A stretch of 61,334 nucleotides of DNA from Pseudomonas sp. PA15(2017) (GTDB taxonomy: Bacteria > Pseudomonadota > Gammaproteobacteria > Pseudomonadales > Pseudomonadaceae). A program made the position numbers and the translations under genes. The stretch spans positions 1 to 61,334 of the forward strand of contig NZ_MSXV01000028.1 in the NCBI RefSeq assembly GCF_001945395.1, in the 5' to 3' direction. The number at the start of each line of letters is the position of its first letter. Position 1 is the first letter of the stretch. Positions 18,310 through 26,600 of the stretch are shown one piece after another. The notes under the pieces were generated by a model. That model was not told the DNA's origin and made no database searches. It saw nothing but the letters and a program-made list of their open reading frames with translations.

Positions 18310-18673
18310 GCGCGATTGTTTAGCCGCTGGCGACCTGAAGGTGCGCCAATAACGATTTAACCCGACTGTCGCGGCGTGCGAGCCTCGCTGGCATGTCTAT
18401 TCCGGTCTGCAGCCTTGTCCACGCCCTTGCTCTGCCAGCCTTGCGCTCGCGGGGGCGGGCGCCCGAACCCACGGCGCTGCCGCAGATCCTCGCCTTCTGG
18501 GCACTCTGGCATTGTCGCCACGCCCGCCCGCCGGACGCCTTCTCCGCCCGCTGAATCCGATGGCTGCGCCCTGACCGCAGTCGCTGATACCCATCTGTCT
18601 GCCTGTGCGCCGGTTCGAACCGCGAGCCGGCCGTGCGGACATCGAGCGCCTGACTGGCGCAAGCGAGTGCGCG
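18310..18673. other. gap upstream of the glutamine synthetase-like gene
   Basis: About 364 bp of GC-rich sequence. Open frames exist on both strands but are Arg/Pro/Ser-rich, have no ribosome-binding sites and show no domain, as expected of non-coding high-GC DNA. Nothing recognisable is present. Confidence 0.4.
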
Positions 18674-19720
18674 ATGACCACTTTCGCAGCGGTGCAGGAA
18701 GCCCAGAACTTCCTGGCCGCTAACCCCGATATCGAATTGATCGAACTGTTCATCCTCGATGCCAATGGCGTGCCGCGCGGCAAGCTGTTGCACCGCGAGG
18801 AGCTGCTGGCGCTGTACCAGAGCGGGCGCCCGCAGCCGGCGCTGGACGCCGACGGCGGCCGCCCGCGGCAGACCCAGGTCTACGGCTTGCGTGAGCTGGA
18901 GCAGCTCGAGCCGTTTCTCAAGGACCTCTACGCGGCCTGCAAGGCTCAGGGCATCCCGGCGCGCACGGCGATTTCCGAGTACGCCCCTGGCCAGGTGGAG
19001 ATCACCCTGGAGCACGGCCCGGCACTCGCGGCCATGGACCAGGCGGTGCGCTACAAGCACCTGGTCAAGGGCGTGGCCCATGCCCACGGCATGCAGGCCT
19101 GCTTCATGGCCAAGCCGTTCGCCGAGATCGCCGGCACCGGCATGCACATGCACGTGAGCCTCGCAGACGCACAAGGCGAAAATCTGTTCGCCAGTGAAAG
19201 CCCAGCCGGCACGCCGCTGCTGCGTCAGGCGGTCGGCGGCATGCTCGCCAGTCTGCTCGACTCGCTGCTGCTGTTCTGCCCCAACGCCAATTCCTACCGA
19301 CGCTTCCAGGCCAACAGCTATGCGCCGCTGGCGCCCACCTGGGGTGTGGATAACCGCACCGTCAGCTTGCGCGTGCCCGGTGGCCCGGCGAATACCCGGC
19401 ATATCGAGCACCGCATCTGCGGCGCCGATGCCAACCCCTATCTGGCCGCCGCGGCGATTCTGGCTGGGATTCTCCGGGGCATCCGCGAGGGGCTGGACCC
19501 CGGGGCGCCGGTCGAGGGCAACGGCTATGCCCAGGCCACCGAGCACCTGCCTACCCAATGGTCGGCGGCGATCCAGGCGCTGGAGCACTCCGAGTGGGCC
19601 CGCGAGGCCTTTGGCGAGGCGTTTCTCAAGGTGTACCTGGCGATCAAGCGCGCCGAGTACCGCCAGTTCATGGGTGAGGTCGGCGAACAGGACTGGCGCT
19701 GGTACCTGAGCAATGCCTGA
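18674..19720 (+). CDS. glutamine synthetase-family protein (gamma-glutamylpolyamine synthetase-like) with internal deletion
   Basis: The protein is 348 residues where family members have about 450. Residues 1-55 give the N-terminal beta-grasp start (VPRGKLLHREELLALYQSGRP), then the sequence jumps directly to QPALDADGGRPRQTQVYG, which in full-length relatives follows about 100 residues later. The lost part normally holds most of the beta-grasp domain and the AELEFYL metal-binding glutamate. The rest is intact: ISEYAPGQVEI, the GTGMHMHVSL ATP/metal region, NSYRRF and the IEHRICGADANPYL region. The reading frame is kept. The short GRP(Q)P sequence at both edges suggests recombination between direct repeats. 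The protein is probably inactive as a ligase. With the PuuB-like oxidase downstream it belongs to polyamine catabolism. Confidence 0.8.
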   Translation: MTTFAAVQEAQNFLAANPDIELIELFILDANGVPRGKLLHREELLALYQSGRPQPALDADGGRPRQTQVYGLRELEQLEPFLKDLYAACKAQGIPARTAISEYAPGQVEITLEHGPALAAMDQAVRYKHLVKGVAHAHGMQACFMAKPFAEIAGTGMHMHVSLADAQGENLFASESPAGTPLLRQAVGGMLASLLDSLLLFCPNANSYRRFQANSYAPLAPTWGVDNRTVSLRVPGGPANTRHIEHRICGADANPYLAAAAILAGILRGIREGLDPGAPVEGNGYAQATEHLPTQWSAAIQALEHSEWAREAFGEAFLKVYLAIKRAEYRQFMGEVGEQDWRWYLSNA

Positions 19721-19772
19721 TGGCTCCTGTTTGAAAGGCTCGGGGCTGAAGCCCCTCCTACCCAAGCGCTGC

Positions 19773-19797
19773 GTGGGAGCGGCTTTAGCCGCGATGG
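19773..19797. repeat. REP-like element
   Basis: GTGGGAGCGGCTTTAGCCGCGAT is the common Pseudomonas extragenic palindrome. A related GGGGCTGAAGCCCC hairpin sits just before it (19742-19755). Confidence 0.75.
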
Positions 19798-19834
19798 CTG
19801 ATTTATCGGTGCCAGCGCACCCCAAGGACATGCA

Positions 19835-21148
19835 ATGAACGCAAGCAATCAATCCGTCAAACCCGCTGCCGTACGCGCGCCGTCCTACTACTCGGCCTCG
19901 CTCAATTTCGAGAGCGACTACCCGACGCTGCAGGGCAGCGTGACCGTGGACGTGGCCATCATCGGCGGCGGCTTCACCGGCATCGCCACCGCGGTGGAAC
20001 TGGCCGAACGCGGCCTCAAGGTCGCCGTGGTGGAAACCCACAAGGCCGGCTGGGGCGCCAGCGGGCGCAACGGCGGCCAGGTCACCGGCAGCCTGTCCGG
20101 CGACGAAGCCATGCGCAAGCAGATGCGCAACACCCTGGGCGAGGCCGTGGACGATTTCATCTGGCAACTGCGCTGGCGCGGCCACGCGATCATCGAGCGC
20201 CGGGTGGCCAGGTACGGCATCGCCTGCGATCTCAAATACGGCCATCTGCATACCGCGATGAAGGCCAGCCATCTGGACGAGCTCAAGGCCACCTATGACG
20301 AAGCGCTACGCCGCGGCATGGCGGGCGATGTCAGCCTGCTCGACGCCGCTGGCGTGCGGGCGCAATTGGGCAGCGACCTGTACTGCGGCGCGCTGAAGAA
20401 CACCCGCAACATGCACCTGCACCCGCTCAACCTGTGCCTCGGCGAGGCCAGGGCTGCCGAAAGCCTGGGCGCGCTGATCTTCGAACATTCCGAGGTGCTG
20501 GAGATCGTTCACGGCCCGCGCCCGGCGGTGGTCACCACGGGCGGGCGCATCGAAGCCAAGCAGGTGCTGCTGGCCGGCGATGTCTACCACAAGCTGGAGC
20601 GTCGCCAGCTCAAGGGCATGATCTTTCCGGCCATGGGCGGCATCGTCACCACCGCGCCGCTGGGCGAGCTGGCCCACGAGATCAACCCGCAGGATCTGGC
20701 GGTGTACGACTGCCGCTTCGTGCTCGACTACTACCGCCTGACCGGCGATGGCCGGTTGCTGTTCGGCGGCGGCGCCAATTACTCGGGGCGTGATTCGCGG
20801 GATATCGCCAGCGAGCTGCGGCCGTGCATCGAGCGCACCTTCCCGCAGCTCAAGGGCGTGCCGATCGATTTTCAGTGGAGTTGCGCCATGGGCATCGTGA
20901 TGAACCGCATCCCGCAGCTGGGCAAGCTGTCCGGCAACGTCTGGTATTGCCAGGGCTATTCCGGCCACGGCGTGGCGACCAGTCACATCATGGGCGAGAT
21001 CATGGCCAGGGCGATCACCGGCGACCTGGAACAGTTCGACACCTTCGCCGCCTGCAAGCACATCAAGGTGCCCCTGGGCGATCAGCTCGGCAACCCGATG
21101 CTGGCGGCGGGCATGTGGTACTACCAGATGCTCGAGAAGCTGCGCTGA
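19835..21148 (+). CDS. FAD-dependent oxidoreductase, gamma-glutamylputrescine oxidase-like
   Basis: A 437-residue DAO-family flavoprotein. The dinucleotide-binding motif VAIIGGGFTGIATAVELAERG is at residues 40-60, followed by WGASGRNGGQVTGS, typical of PuuB/OrdL oxidases, and the C-terminal CQGYSGHGVATSH FAD loop. It oxidises gamma-glutamyl-polyamine or a related secondary amine to an aldehyde. It lies 114 bases after the glutamine synthetase-like gene with a REP in between; the pairing matches the gamma-glutamylation route of polyamine breakdown. Confidence 0.87.
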   Translation: MNASNQSVKPAAVRAPSYYSASLNFESDYPTLQGSVTVDVAIIGGGFTGIATAVELAERGLKVAVVETHKAGWGASGRNGGQVTGSLSGDEAMRKQMRNTLGEAVDDFIWQLRWRGHAIIERRVARYGIACDLKYGHLHTAMKASHLDELKATYDEALRRGMAGDVSLLDAAGVRAQLGSDLYCGALKNTRNMHLHPLNLCLGEARAAESLGALIFEHSEVLEIVHGPRPAVVTTGGRIEAKQVLLAGDVYHKLERRQLKGMIFPAMGGIVTTAPLGELAHEINPQDLAVYDCRFVLDYYRLTGDGRLLFGGGANYSGRDSRDIASELRPCIERTFPQLKGVPIDFQWSCAMGIVMNRIPQLGKLSGNVWYCQGYSGHGVATSHIMGEIMARAITGDLEQFDTFAACKHIKVPLGDQLGNPMLAAGMWYYQMLEKLR

Positions 21149-21199
21149 CGGCAGTTCGCCAGGGTTGCCTGCACCCTGGCGGTAACGGGCCACAGATTC

Positions 21200-22576
21200 T
21201 TAGTCGTGGCGTTCGGCCTTGGCCGTGCTCTCCGGCAGGAACCAGTTGAGCACCAGCGCGCAGATGCCGCCGGTGGCCACGCCGGATTCCAGCACGTTGC
21301 GCAGCGCCGCCGGCATGTGGGCGAGGAATTCCGGCACCTGGGAAACGCCGAGGCCGAGGGCCAGGGACACGGCGATGATCAGCAGCGCGCGGCGGTCCAG
21401 CTCGATACCGGCGAGGATGTTGATGCCCGACGCCGCCACGGCGCCGAACATGACCATCGCCGCGCCGCCGAGCACCGGCTCGGGAACGGCCTGGATCACG
21501 CCGGCTACCGCCGGGAACAGGCCGAGAATCACCAGCACCAGGGCGATCCACACGCCGATGTGGCGGCTGGCGATGCCGGTCAGCTGAATCACCCCGTTGT
21601 TCTGGGCGAAGATCGAGCTGGGAAAGGTGTTGAACACGCCGGCCAGCAGCGAGTTGACGCCATTGACCAGCACGCCGCCCTTGATGCGTTGCATCCACAG
21701 CGGGCCTTCCACCGGCTGGCGCGACACCTTGCTGGTGGCGGTCACATCGCCGATGGCTTCCAGGGACGTCACCAGGTAGATCACCAGCATCGGGATGAAC
21801 AGGCTCCACGAAAAGCCCAGGCCGAAATGCAGCGGCGTCGGCACCTGGAACAGCTCGGCCTGGTGCATGCCGGTGAAGTCCAGGCGGCCCAGGTAACCGG
21901 CCAGCGCGTAGCCGACCAGCAGAGCGATGACGATGGCGCAACTGCGCAGCCACACCACCGGGATGCGGTTTAGCACCACGATCACCGCCAGTACCACGCC
22001 GGACAGCAGCAGGTTCTCGCCGTTGGCGAATGTACCGCCCGCCATCGCGCCGTAGCCGCCGCCCATGCTGATCAGGCCGACCTTGATCAGCGTCAGGCCG
22101 ATCATCAGCACCACGATGCCGGTCACCAGCGGGGTAATCAGCCTCTTCACGAATGGCAGGATGCGCGAGATGCCGATCTCCACGAACGAGCCGGCGATCA
22201 CCACGCCAAAGATCGCCGCCATCACGCCTTCCACCGGTGTGCCCTGCTTGACCATCAGCGCGCCGCCGGCGATCAGCGGGCCGACGAAGTTGAAGCTGGT
22301 GCCCTGTACCACCAGCAGGCCCGCGCCCAGCGGCCCGAAGCGGCGGCATTGCACGTAGGTGGCGATGCCGGAAATCACCAGGCTCATGGACACGATCAGG
22401 TTGGTGTCGCGGGCCGACACGCCCAGCGCCTGGCAGATCAGCAGGCCCGGTGTGACGATCGGCACGATGATCGCCAGCAGATGCTGCAGGGCGGCGAGGA
22501 TGGCCACCAGCGGGCGCGGGCGGTCCTCGAGGCCGTAGATCAGTTCGCCGTTACGCGGGGAGTCACCTGGTTGCAT
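21200..22576 (-). CDS. NCS2-family purine (xanthine/urate) permease
   Basis: A 458-residue inner membrane symporter of the nucleobase:cation family 2 with 12-14 hydrophobic helices. Recognisable stretches are LQHLLAIIVPIVTPGLLI at the N terminus, VQGTSFNFVGPLIAGG, TSLEAIGDVTATSKVS, and NTFPSSIFAQNNGVIQLTG, the NCS2 signature. These favour xanthine or uric acid over uracil. It is convergent with the PuuB-like gene and divergent from tauA. Confidence 0.9.
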   Translation of the reverse strand: MQPGDSPRNGELIYGLEDRPRPLVAILAALQHLLAIIVPIVTPGLLICQALGVSARDTNLIVSMSLVISGIATYVQCRRFGPLGAGLLVVQGTSFNFVGPLIAGGALMVKQGTPVEGVMAAIFGVVIAGSFVEIGISRILPFVKRLITPLVTGIVVLMIGLTLIKVGLISMGGGYGAMAGGTFANGENLLLSGVVLAVIVVLNRIPVVWLRSCAIVIALLVGYALAGYLGRLDFTGMHQAELFQVPTPLHFGLGFSWSLFIPMLVIYLVTSLEAIGDVTATSKVSRQPVEGPLWMQRIKGGVLVNGVNSLLAGVFNTFPSSIFAQNNGVIQLTGIASRHIGVWIALVLVILGLFPAVAGVIQAVPEPVLGGAAMVMFGAVAASGINILAGIELDRRALLIIAVSLALGLGVSQVPEFLAHMPAALRNVLESGVATGGICALVLNWFLPESTAKAERHD

Positions 22577-22859
22577 GGTCGTGATCGCCTGGAAAAACGG
22601 CGGATTCTACTGCCTGCAAACGGCAATCCCAAGTGGCTGGCGACCGGGTGATCGAGGTCCGGCTATCGGCGCGTTTTGCTGTAACCGGCATTGTCTTGTG
22701 CAAGCGCTGCCGCGCTGGCTCACGGCTGTGACAGGCGGCTCTAAGCTAATCATTAAATGTTATTGGAAGGATATTTTTTATAACCATAAATTTCTCGCAA
22801 CAGCGCCACCGAGGCGCAGGCAGCCGGGATGGCTCGGTGCCCATTGCGAGGAGTTGCTC
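22577..22859. promoter_or_regulatory. divergent promoter region of the permease and tauA
   Basis: 283 bp with a sharp AT-rich stretch (22745-22800) containing TATTTTTTATAACC and ATAAATTT motifs, about 60-110 bases before tauA. Sulfonate-uptake operons are usually controlled by CysB/Cbl-type regulators under sulfate limitation, and the ATAA-rich stretch is a plausible site. No exact operator could be defined. Confidence 0.4.
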
Positions 22860-23843
22860 ATGAAACATGCCTTGAAGACCCTGCTGCTCGCCGTCGTGGC
22901 TGCCACCAGCCTGCAGGCCCAGGCGGCCGATATCGTCATCGGCTACCAGACCGGCGTGGACCCGTCCAAGGTCGCCCAGGCCGACGGTGCCTACGAGAAA
23001 GCCATCGGCGAGAAGCTCGACTGGCGACGCTTCAATTCCGGCCCCGAAGTGGTGACCGCCCTGGCCTCCGGCGACGTGCAGATCGGCAACCTCGGCTCCA
23101 GCCCATTGGCCGCTGCCACCTCGCGAAAGTTGCCGCTGGTGACCTTCCTGGTCGCGGCGCAGATCAACGCCGCCGAGGCGCTGGTGGTGCGTAACGGCAG
23201 CGGCATCGACAACCCCGAGCAACTGGTGGGCAAGACCATCGCCACGCCGTTCGTGTCCACCTCCCACTACAGCCTGCTCGGTGCCCTCAAGCACTGGAAC
23301 ATCGACCCGAGCAAGGTGAAGATCGTCAACCTCAATCCCGCCGAGATCACCGCCGCCTGGAAGCGCGGTGACATCGATGGCGCTTTCGTCTGGTCGCCGG
23401 CCCTGGGCGAGATCAAGCGCAGCGGCAAGGTGCTGACCGATGCCGCCGAAGTCGGCAAATGGGGTGCGCCCACCTTCGAGGTCTGGGTCGCTCGCAAGGA
23501 TTTCGCCGAGAAGCACCCCGAGGTACTCGCCGAGTTCGCTGGCGTGACCCTGGACGCTTTTGCCGACTACCAGGCCAACGCCGCCAAGTGGACCGCCGAT
23601 TCCGAACAGGCCAAAAAGATCGCCAAGCTGATCGGTGCCAATGCCGCTGACGTTCCCGAGCTGCTGGCCGGCTCGACCTATCCCAGCGCCCAGCAGCAGG
23701 TGAGCGCCGAGCTGCTGGGCGGCGGCACCGCCAAGGCCACCGCGCGTACGGCCGAGTTCCTCAAGGAACAGAAGCGCATTCCCGCCGTCCTGCCCGACTA
23801 CTCGCCCTACGTGAGCGCCGAGTACGTGCCCAAGGCGCAGTGA
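22860..23843 (+). CDS. tauA: taurine ABC transporter substrate-binding protein
   Basis: A 327-residue periplasmic protein with a signal peptide ending at LQAQAA, then DIVIGYQTGVDPSKVAQADGAYEKAIG, typical of TauA, and the LGSSPLAAATSRKLP ligand region. It binds taurine or other alkanesulfonates. GAGGAG lies 6 bases before the ATG; a longer frame extends upstream into the promoter and was rejected. It is the first gene of tauABCD. Confidence 0.95.
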   Translation: MKHALKTLLLAVVAATSLQAQAADIVIGYQTGVDPSKVAQADGAYEKAIGEKLDWRRFNSGPEVVTALASGDVQIGNLGSSPLAAATSRKLPLVTFLVAAQINAAEALVVRNGSGIDNPEQLVGKTIATPFVSTSHYSLLGALKHWNIDPSKVKIVNLNPAEITAAWKRGDIDGAFVWSPALGEIKRSGKVLTDAAEVGKWGAPTFEVWVARKDFAEKHPEVLAEFAGVTLDAFADYQANAAKWTADSEQAKKIAKLIGANAADVPELLAGSTYPSAQQQVSAELLGGGTAKATARTAEFLKEQKRIPAVLPDYSPYVSAEYVPKAQ

Positions 23844-23869
23844 ACCCGAATCACCTTCACGACAGGTTT

Positions 23870-23895
23870 GCCCCTCTTCGGAGGGGCTTTTTTAA
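23870..23895 (+). terminator. terminator-like hairpin between tauA and tauB
   Basis: AGCCCCTC-type stem (GCCCCTC-TTCG-GAGGGGC) followed by six T residues lies 26 bases after tauA and just before the tauB ribosome-binding site. It probably lowers expression of the membrane genes relative to the binding protein. Confidence 0.85.
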
Positions 23896-23909
23896 TTGAG
23901 GAGTCGACC

Positions 23910-24698
23910 ATGAGCCGACTGAATGCCGAGCGGGTCAGCCTGAGCTTCGCGCGCCGCGGTGCTGCGCAGGTGATCCTGGATGACTTCGACCTGCAGATCG
24001 ACAAAGGTGAGTCGGTGGTCGTGCTCGGCCCGTCGGGCTGCGGCAAGTCCAGCCTGCTCAACGTGCTGGCCGGTTTCCAGCCAGCGGACCGCGGCCGGGT
24101 GCATATCGACGGCAAAACCCTGCAGGGCCCGGGGGGCGAGCGGGGCGTGGTATTCCAGGACGACGCGCTGATGCCCTGGCTCGATGCCCTCGACAACGTC
24201 GCCCTGGGCCTGCGCCTGCGTGGCCTGAGCAAGACCGAGCGCCATGCACGGGCGCTTGAGGTGCTGGAACTGGTCGGCCTGGCCAGCCATGCCCACCATC
24301 AGGTCGGCGAGCTGTCCGGCGGCCAGCGTCAGCGCCTCGGCCTGGCCCGGGCGCTGGCCGTCGACCCGGATTTCCTGTTGCTCGACGAACCCTTCGGCGC
24401 CCTCGATGCACTGACCCGCGAGCGCATGCAGGTGCTGCTGCTCGACGTCTGGAAGCGCACTGGCAAGGGCCTGTTCCTGATCACCCATAGCGTCGATGAG
24501 GCACTGTTCCTGGCCACCGACCTGATCGTGCTGGATGGCCCGCCCGCTCGCGCGGTGCTGCGCCGGCAGTTGCCGTTCGCGCGCCGTTACACCGCCGGCG
24601 AGCCGGTACGTTCGATCAAGGGCGATCCGGCTTTCGCGCAGTTGCGCCAGGAGTTGCTCGATATTTTCCTGCAGGAGCCCGCCGACCATGCCTACTGA
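23910..24698 (+). CDS. tauB: taurine ABC transporter ATP-binding protein
   Basis: A 262-residue ABC ATPase with Walker A GPSGCGKSS, Q-loop VFQDDALMPW, signature LSGGQRQRLGLARAL, Walker B FLLLDEPFGALD and the switch His in LITHSVDEA. It energises taurine import through TauC. The start at 23910 has GAGGAG in front; the frame opens 42 bases earlier inside the terminator hairpin. Confidence 0.95.
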   Translation: MSRLNAERVSLSFARRGAAQVILDDFDLQIDKGESVVVLGPSGCGKSSLLNVLAGFQPADRGRVHIDGKTLQGPGGERGVVFQDDALMPWLDALDNVALGLRLRGLSKTERHARALEVLELVGLASHAHHQVGELSGGQRQRLGLARALAVDPDFLLLDEPFGALDALTRERMQVLLLDVWKRTGKGLFLITHSVDEALFLATDLIVLDGPPARAVLRRQLPFARRYTAGEPVRSIKGDPAFAQLRQELLDIFLQEPADHAY

Positions 24699-25503
24699 AG
24701 CGCTACGCAGCACTCTGAACGTCCGCCGTCGCCGCCTTGTCATCGGCCTCGACCGCCGCCGCGTGGCCGCCTTCGCCACCCTGGCCGCGCTGGCGAGCCT
24801 GTGGTGGCTGGCCACGCACCTGGGCTGGATCGATACCCTCTTCCTGCCGGCGCCCGAGCAACTGCTGGTGGCGCTCAAGGGCTTGCTGCACGACGGCTAC
24901 CTGGACGCCACCCTGTGGCAGCATTTGAGTACCAGCCTGTGGCGCGTGCTGCTGGCCCTGCTGGCGGCGGTGCTCAGCGCCGTGCCGCTGGGCATCGCCA
25001 TGGGCCTGAACCCGACGCTGAATGCCGCGCTCGACCCGCTGGTGGAGTTCTACCGGCCGATTCCGCCGTTGGCCTATCTGCCGTTGATGGTGATCTGGTT
25101 CGGCATCGGCGAGTTGTCCAAGGTGTTGCTCATCTACCTGGCGCTGTTCGCGCCGCTGCTGATCGCCACCGTGGGCGGCGTGCGCCGCGTCGACAAGGCG
25201 CGTATCCAGGCGATTCGCTGCCTGGGCGCCAACCGCCTGCAGGTGGTACGCCACGTGATTCTGCCCAGCGCATTGCCGGACATCCTCACCGGGCTGCGCA
25301 TCGCCCTTGGCGTCGGCTGGTCGACGCTGGTGGCTGCCGAGCTGATCGCCGCCAATCAGGGCCTGGGTTTCATGGTGCAGTCCGCTGCGCAGTTCCTCGC
25401 TACCGACGTGGTGGTGGTCGGCATCCTGCTGATCGCCGCTATCGCTCTGACCATCGAGCTGGGGTTGCGGGCTCTGCAGAAACGTTTCGCGTCCTGGAGC
25501 TGA
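24688..25503 (+). CDS. tauC: taurine ABC transporter permease
   Basis: A 271-residue BPD-type permease with six helices and the EAA loop (AIRCLGANRLQVVRHVILPSA), which contacts TauB. The start at 24688 overlaps the tauB end by 11 bases and has GCAGGAG in front. It precedes tauD by 5 bases. Confidence 0.95.
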   Translation: MPTEALRSTLNVRRRRLVIGLDRRRVAAFATLAALASLWWLATHLGWIDTLFLPAPEQLLVALKGLLHDGYLDATLWQHLSTSLWRVLLALLAAVLSAVPLGIAMGLNPTLNAALDPLVEFYRPIPPLAYLPLMVIWFGIGELSKVLLIYLALFAPLLIATVGGVRRVDKARIQAIRCLGANRLQVVRHVILPSALPDILTGLRIALGVGWSTLVAAELIAANQGLGFMVQSAAQFLATDVVVVGILLIAAIALTIELGLRALQKRFASWS

Positions 25504-25508
25504 CGATC

Positions 25509-26369
25509 ATGAGCATCCAATTCGAGCGTATCGGCCAGGCCCTGGGCGCCCGGGTGCACGGCGTCGACCTGTCGCAGCCGCTGACGCCTGGCGACCATCG
25601 GGCGCTGCATCAGGGCCTGCTCGAACACCAGGTGCTGTTCTTTCGTGATCAGTTGCTGACGCCCGCGCAGCAGCGCAATGCCGCCGCACTGTTCGGCGAC
25701 CTGCACATTCATCCGATCTACCCGAAGATCGACGCGCAGCCGGAAATCCTCGTGCTGGATACCGACCTCAACGACCTGCGCGACAACGCCCTGTGGCATT
25801 CGGACGTGTCGTTCATCCAGTCGCCACCGCTGGGTTCGCTGCTCAGCGCCCGGCACGTGCCGGCCCACGGTGGCGACACCCTGTGGGCCAGCTGCTCGGC
25901 GGCTTACGAGGCGCTTTCCGCACCGATCCGCGGGCTGCTCGACGGCCTGAGCGCGGTGCATGACCTGACCCTGTCGTTTCCGCTGGAGCGCTTCGGCACC
26001 ACCCCGGATGCCCTGGAGCAATGGAACGCCGCCCGCGCCGCCAACCCGCCGGTGACCCACCCGGTGATTCGCGTGCACCCGGAAACCGGGCGTAAGGGCA
26101 TCTTCGTCAGTGAAGCGTTCACCACGCGCATCAAGGAGCTGGAGCCAGGCGAAAGCACGGCGCTGCTGCAGATGTTGTTCAAACAGATCGCCCGGCCGGA
26201 GTTCGCCGTGCGCTGGCAATGGCGCCAGGGCGACCTGGCCTTCTGGGACAACCGCCTGACCCAGCACTACGCCTGCGACGACTACCGCCCGCAGCGGCGC
26301 ATCATGCACCGCGCGACGATTCTCGGCGATCGGCCCTATGGGCCTGCCGCGCAGCGGTGGGCTGCATAA
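25509..26369 (+). CDS. tauD: taurine dioxygenase
   Basis: A 286-residue Fe(II)/2-oxoglutarate dioxygenase. The iron ligands are His97 and Asp99 in LWHSDVSF and His253 in NRLTQHYA; 2-oxoglutarate is held by the arginines in RPQRRIMHRAT. It hydroxylates taurine, which then breaks into sulfite and aminoacetaldehyde, so the operon supplies sulfur. It is the last gene of tauABCD. Confidence 0.95.
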   Translation: MSIQFERIGQALGARVHGVDLSQPLTPGDHRALHQGLLEHQVLFFRDQLLTPAQQRNAAALFGDLHIHPIYPKIDAQPEILVLDTDLNDLRDNALWHSDVSFIQSPPLGSLLSARHVPAHGGDTLWASCSAAYEALSAPIRGLLDGLSAVHDLTLSFPLERFGTTPDALEQWNAARAANPPVTHPVIRVHPETGRKGIFVSEAFTTRIKELEPGESTALLQMLFKQIARPEFAVRWQWRQGDLAFWDNRLTQHYACDDYRPQRRIMHRATILGDRPYGPAAQRWAA

Positions 26370-26534
26370 GATGTCAGCAGCACTGTGATCCTTCCTGCTA
26401 GTGGCCTCGTCAGAGCGGGTCTGCGCATTCGTTTGCTGGCATCACATGCCTCGCGGTCATCGGCAAAGCGGTGTCCTCGCTCGGTGAGGGGCATTGTTGT
26501 CTTCGCCCGGCGAGGCCGGTCAAGGACGAAAATA

Positions 26535-26562
26535 CAAACGGCGCGCCTTTGAGCACGCCGTC
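26535..26562 (-). terminator. possible terminator of the TonB receptor gene
   Basis: Read on the minus strand, AGACGGCG pairs with CGCCGTTT around a GC-rich loop and is followed by GTATTTTCG. It lies 39 bases past the receptor stop. The loop is long, so the call is tentative. Confidence 0.45.
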
Positions 26563-26600
26563 TGGGTCGACCGACAAGTGTGGCCGGTAGCGAGGTCAGG

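Noticed and set aside
18320..20272. A 650-codon open frame opposite the glutamine synthetase-like gene
   Set aside because: It is antisense to two clear enzyme families and shows only low-complexity composition. It cannot explain the deletion.
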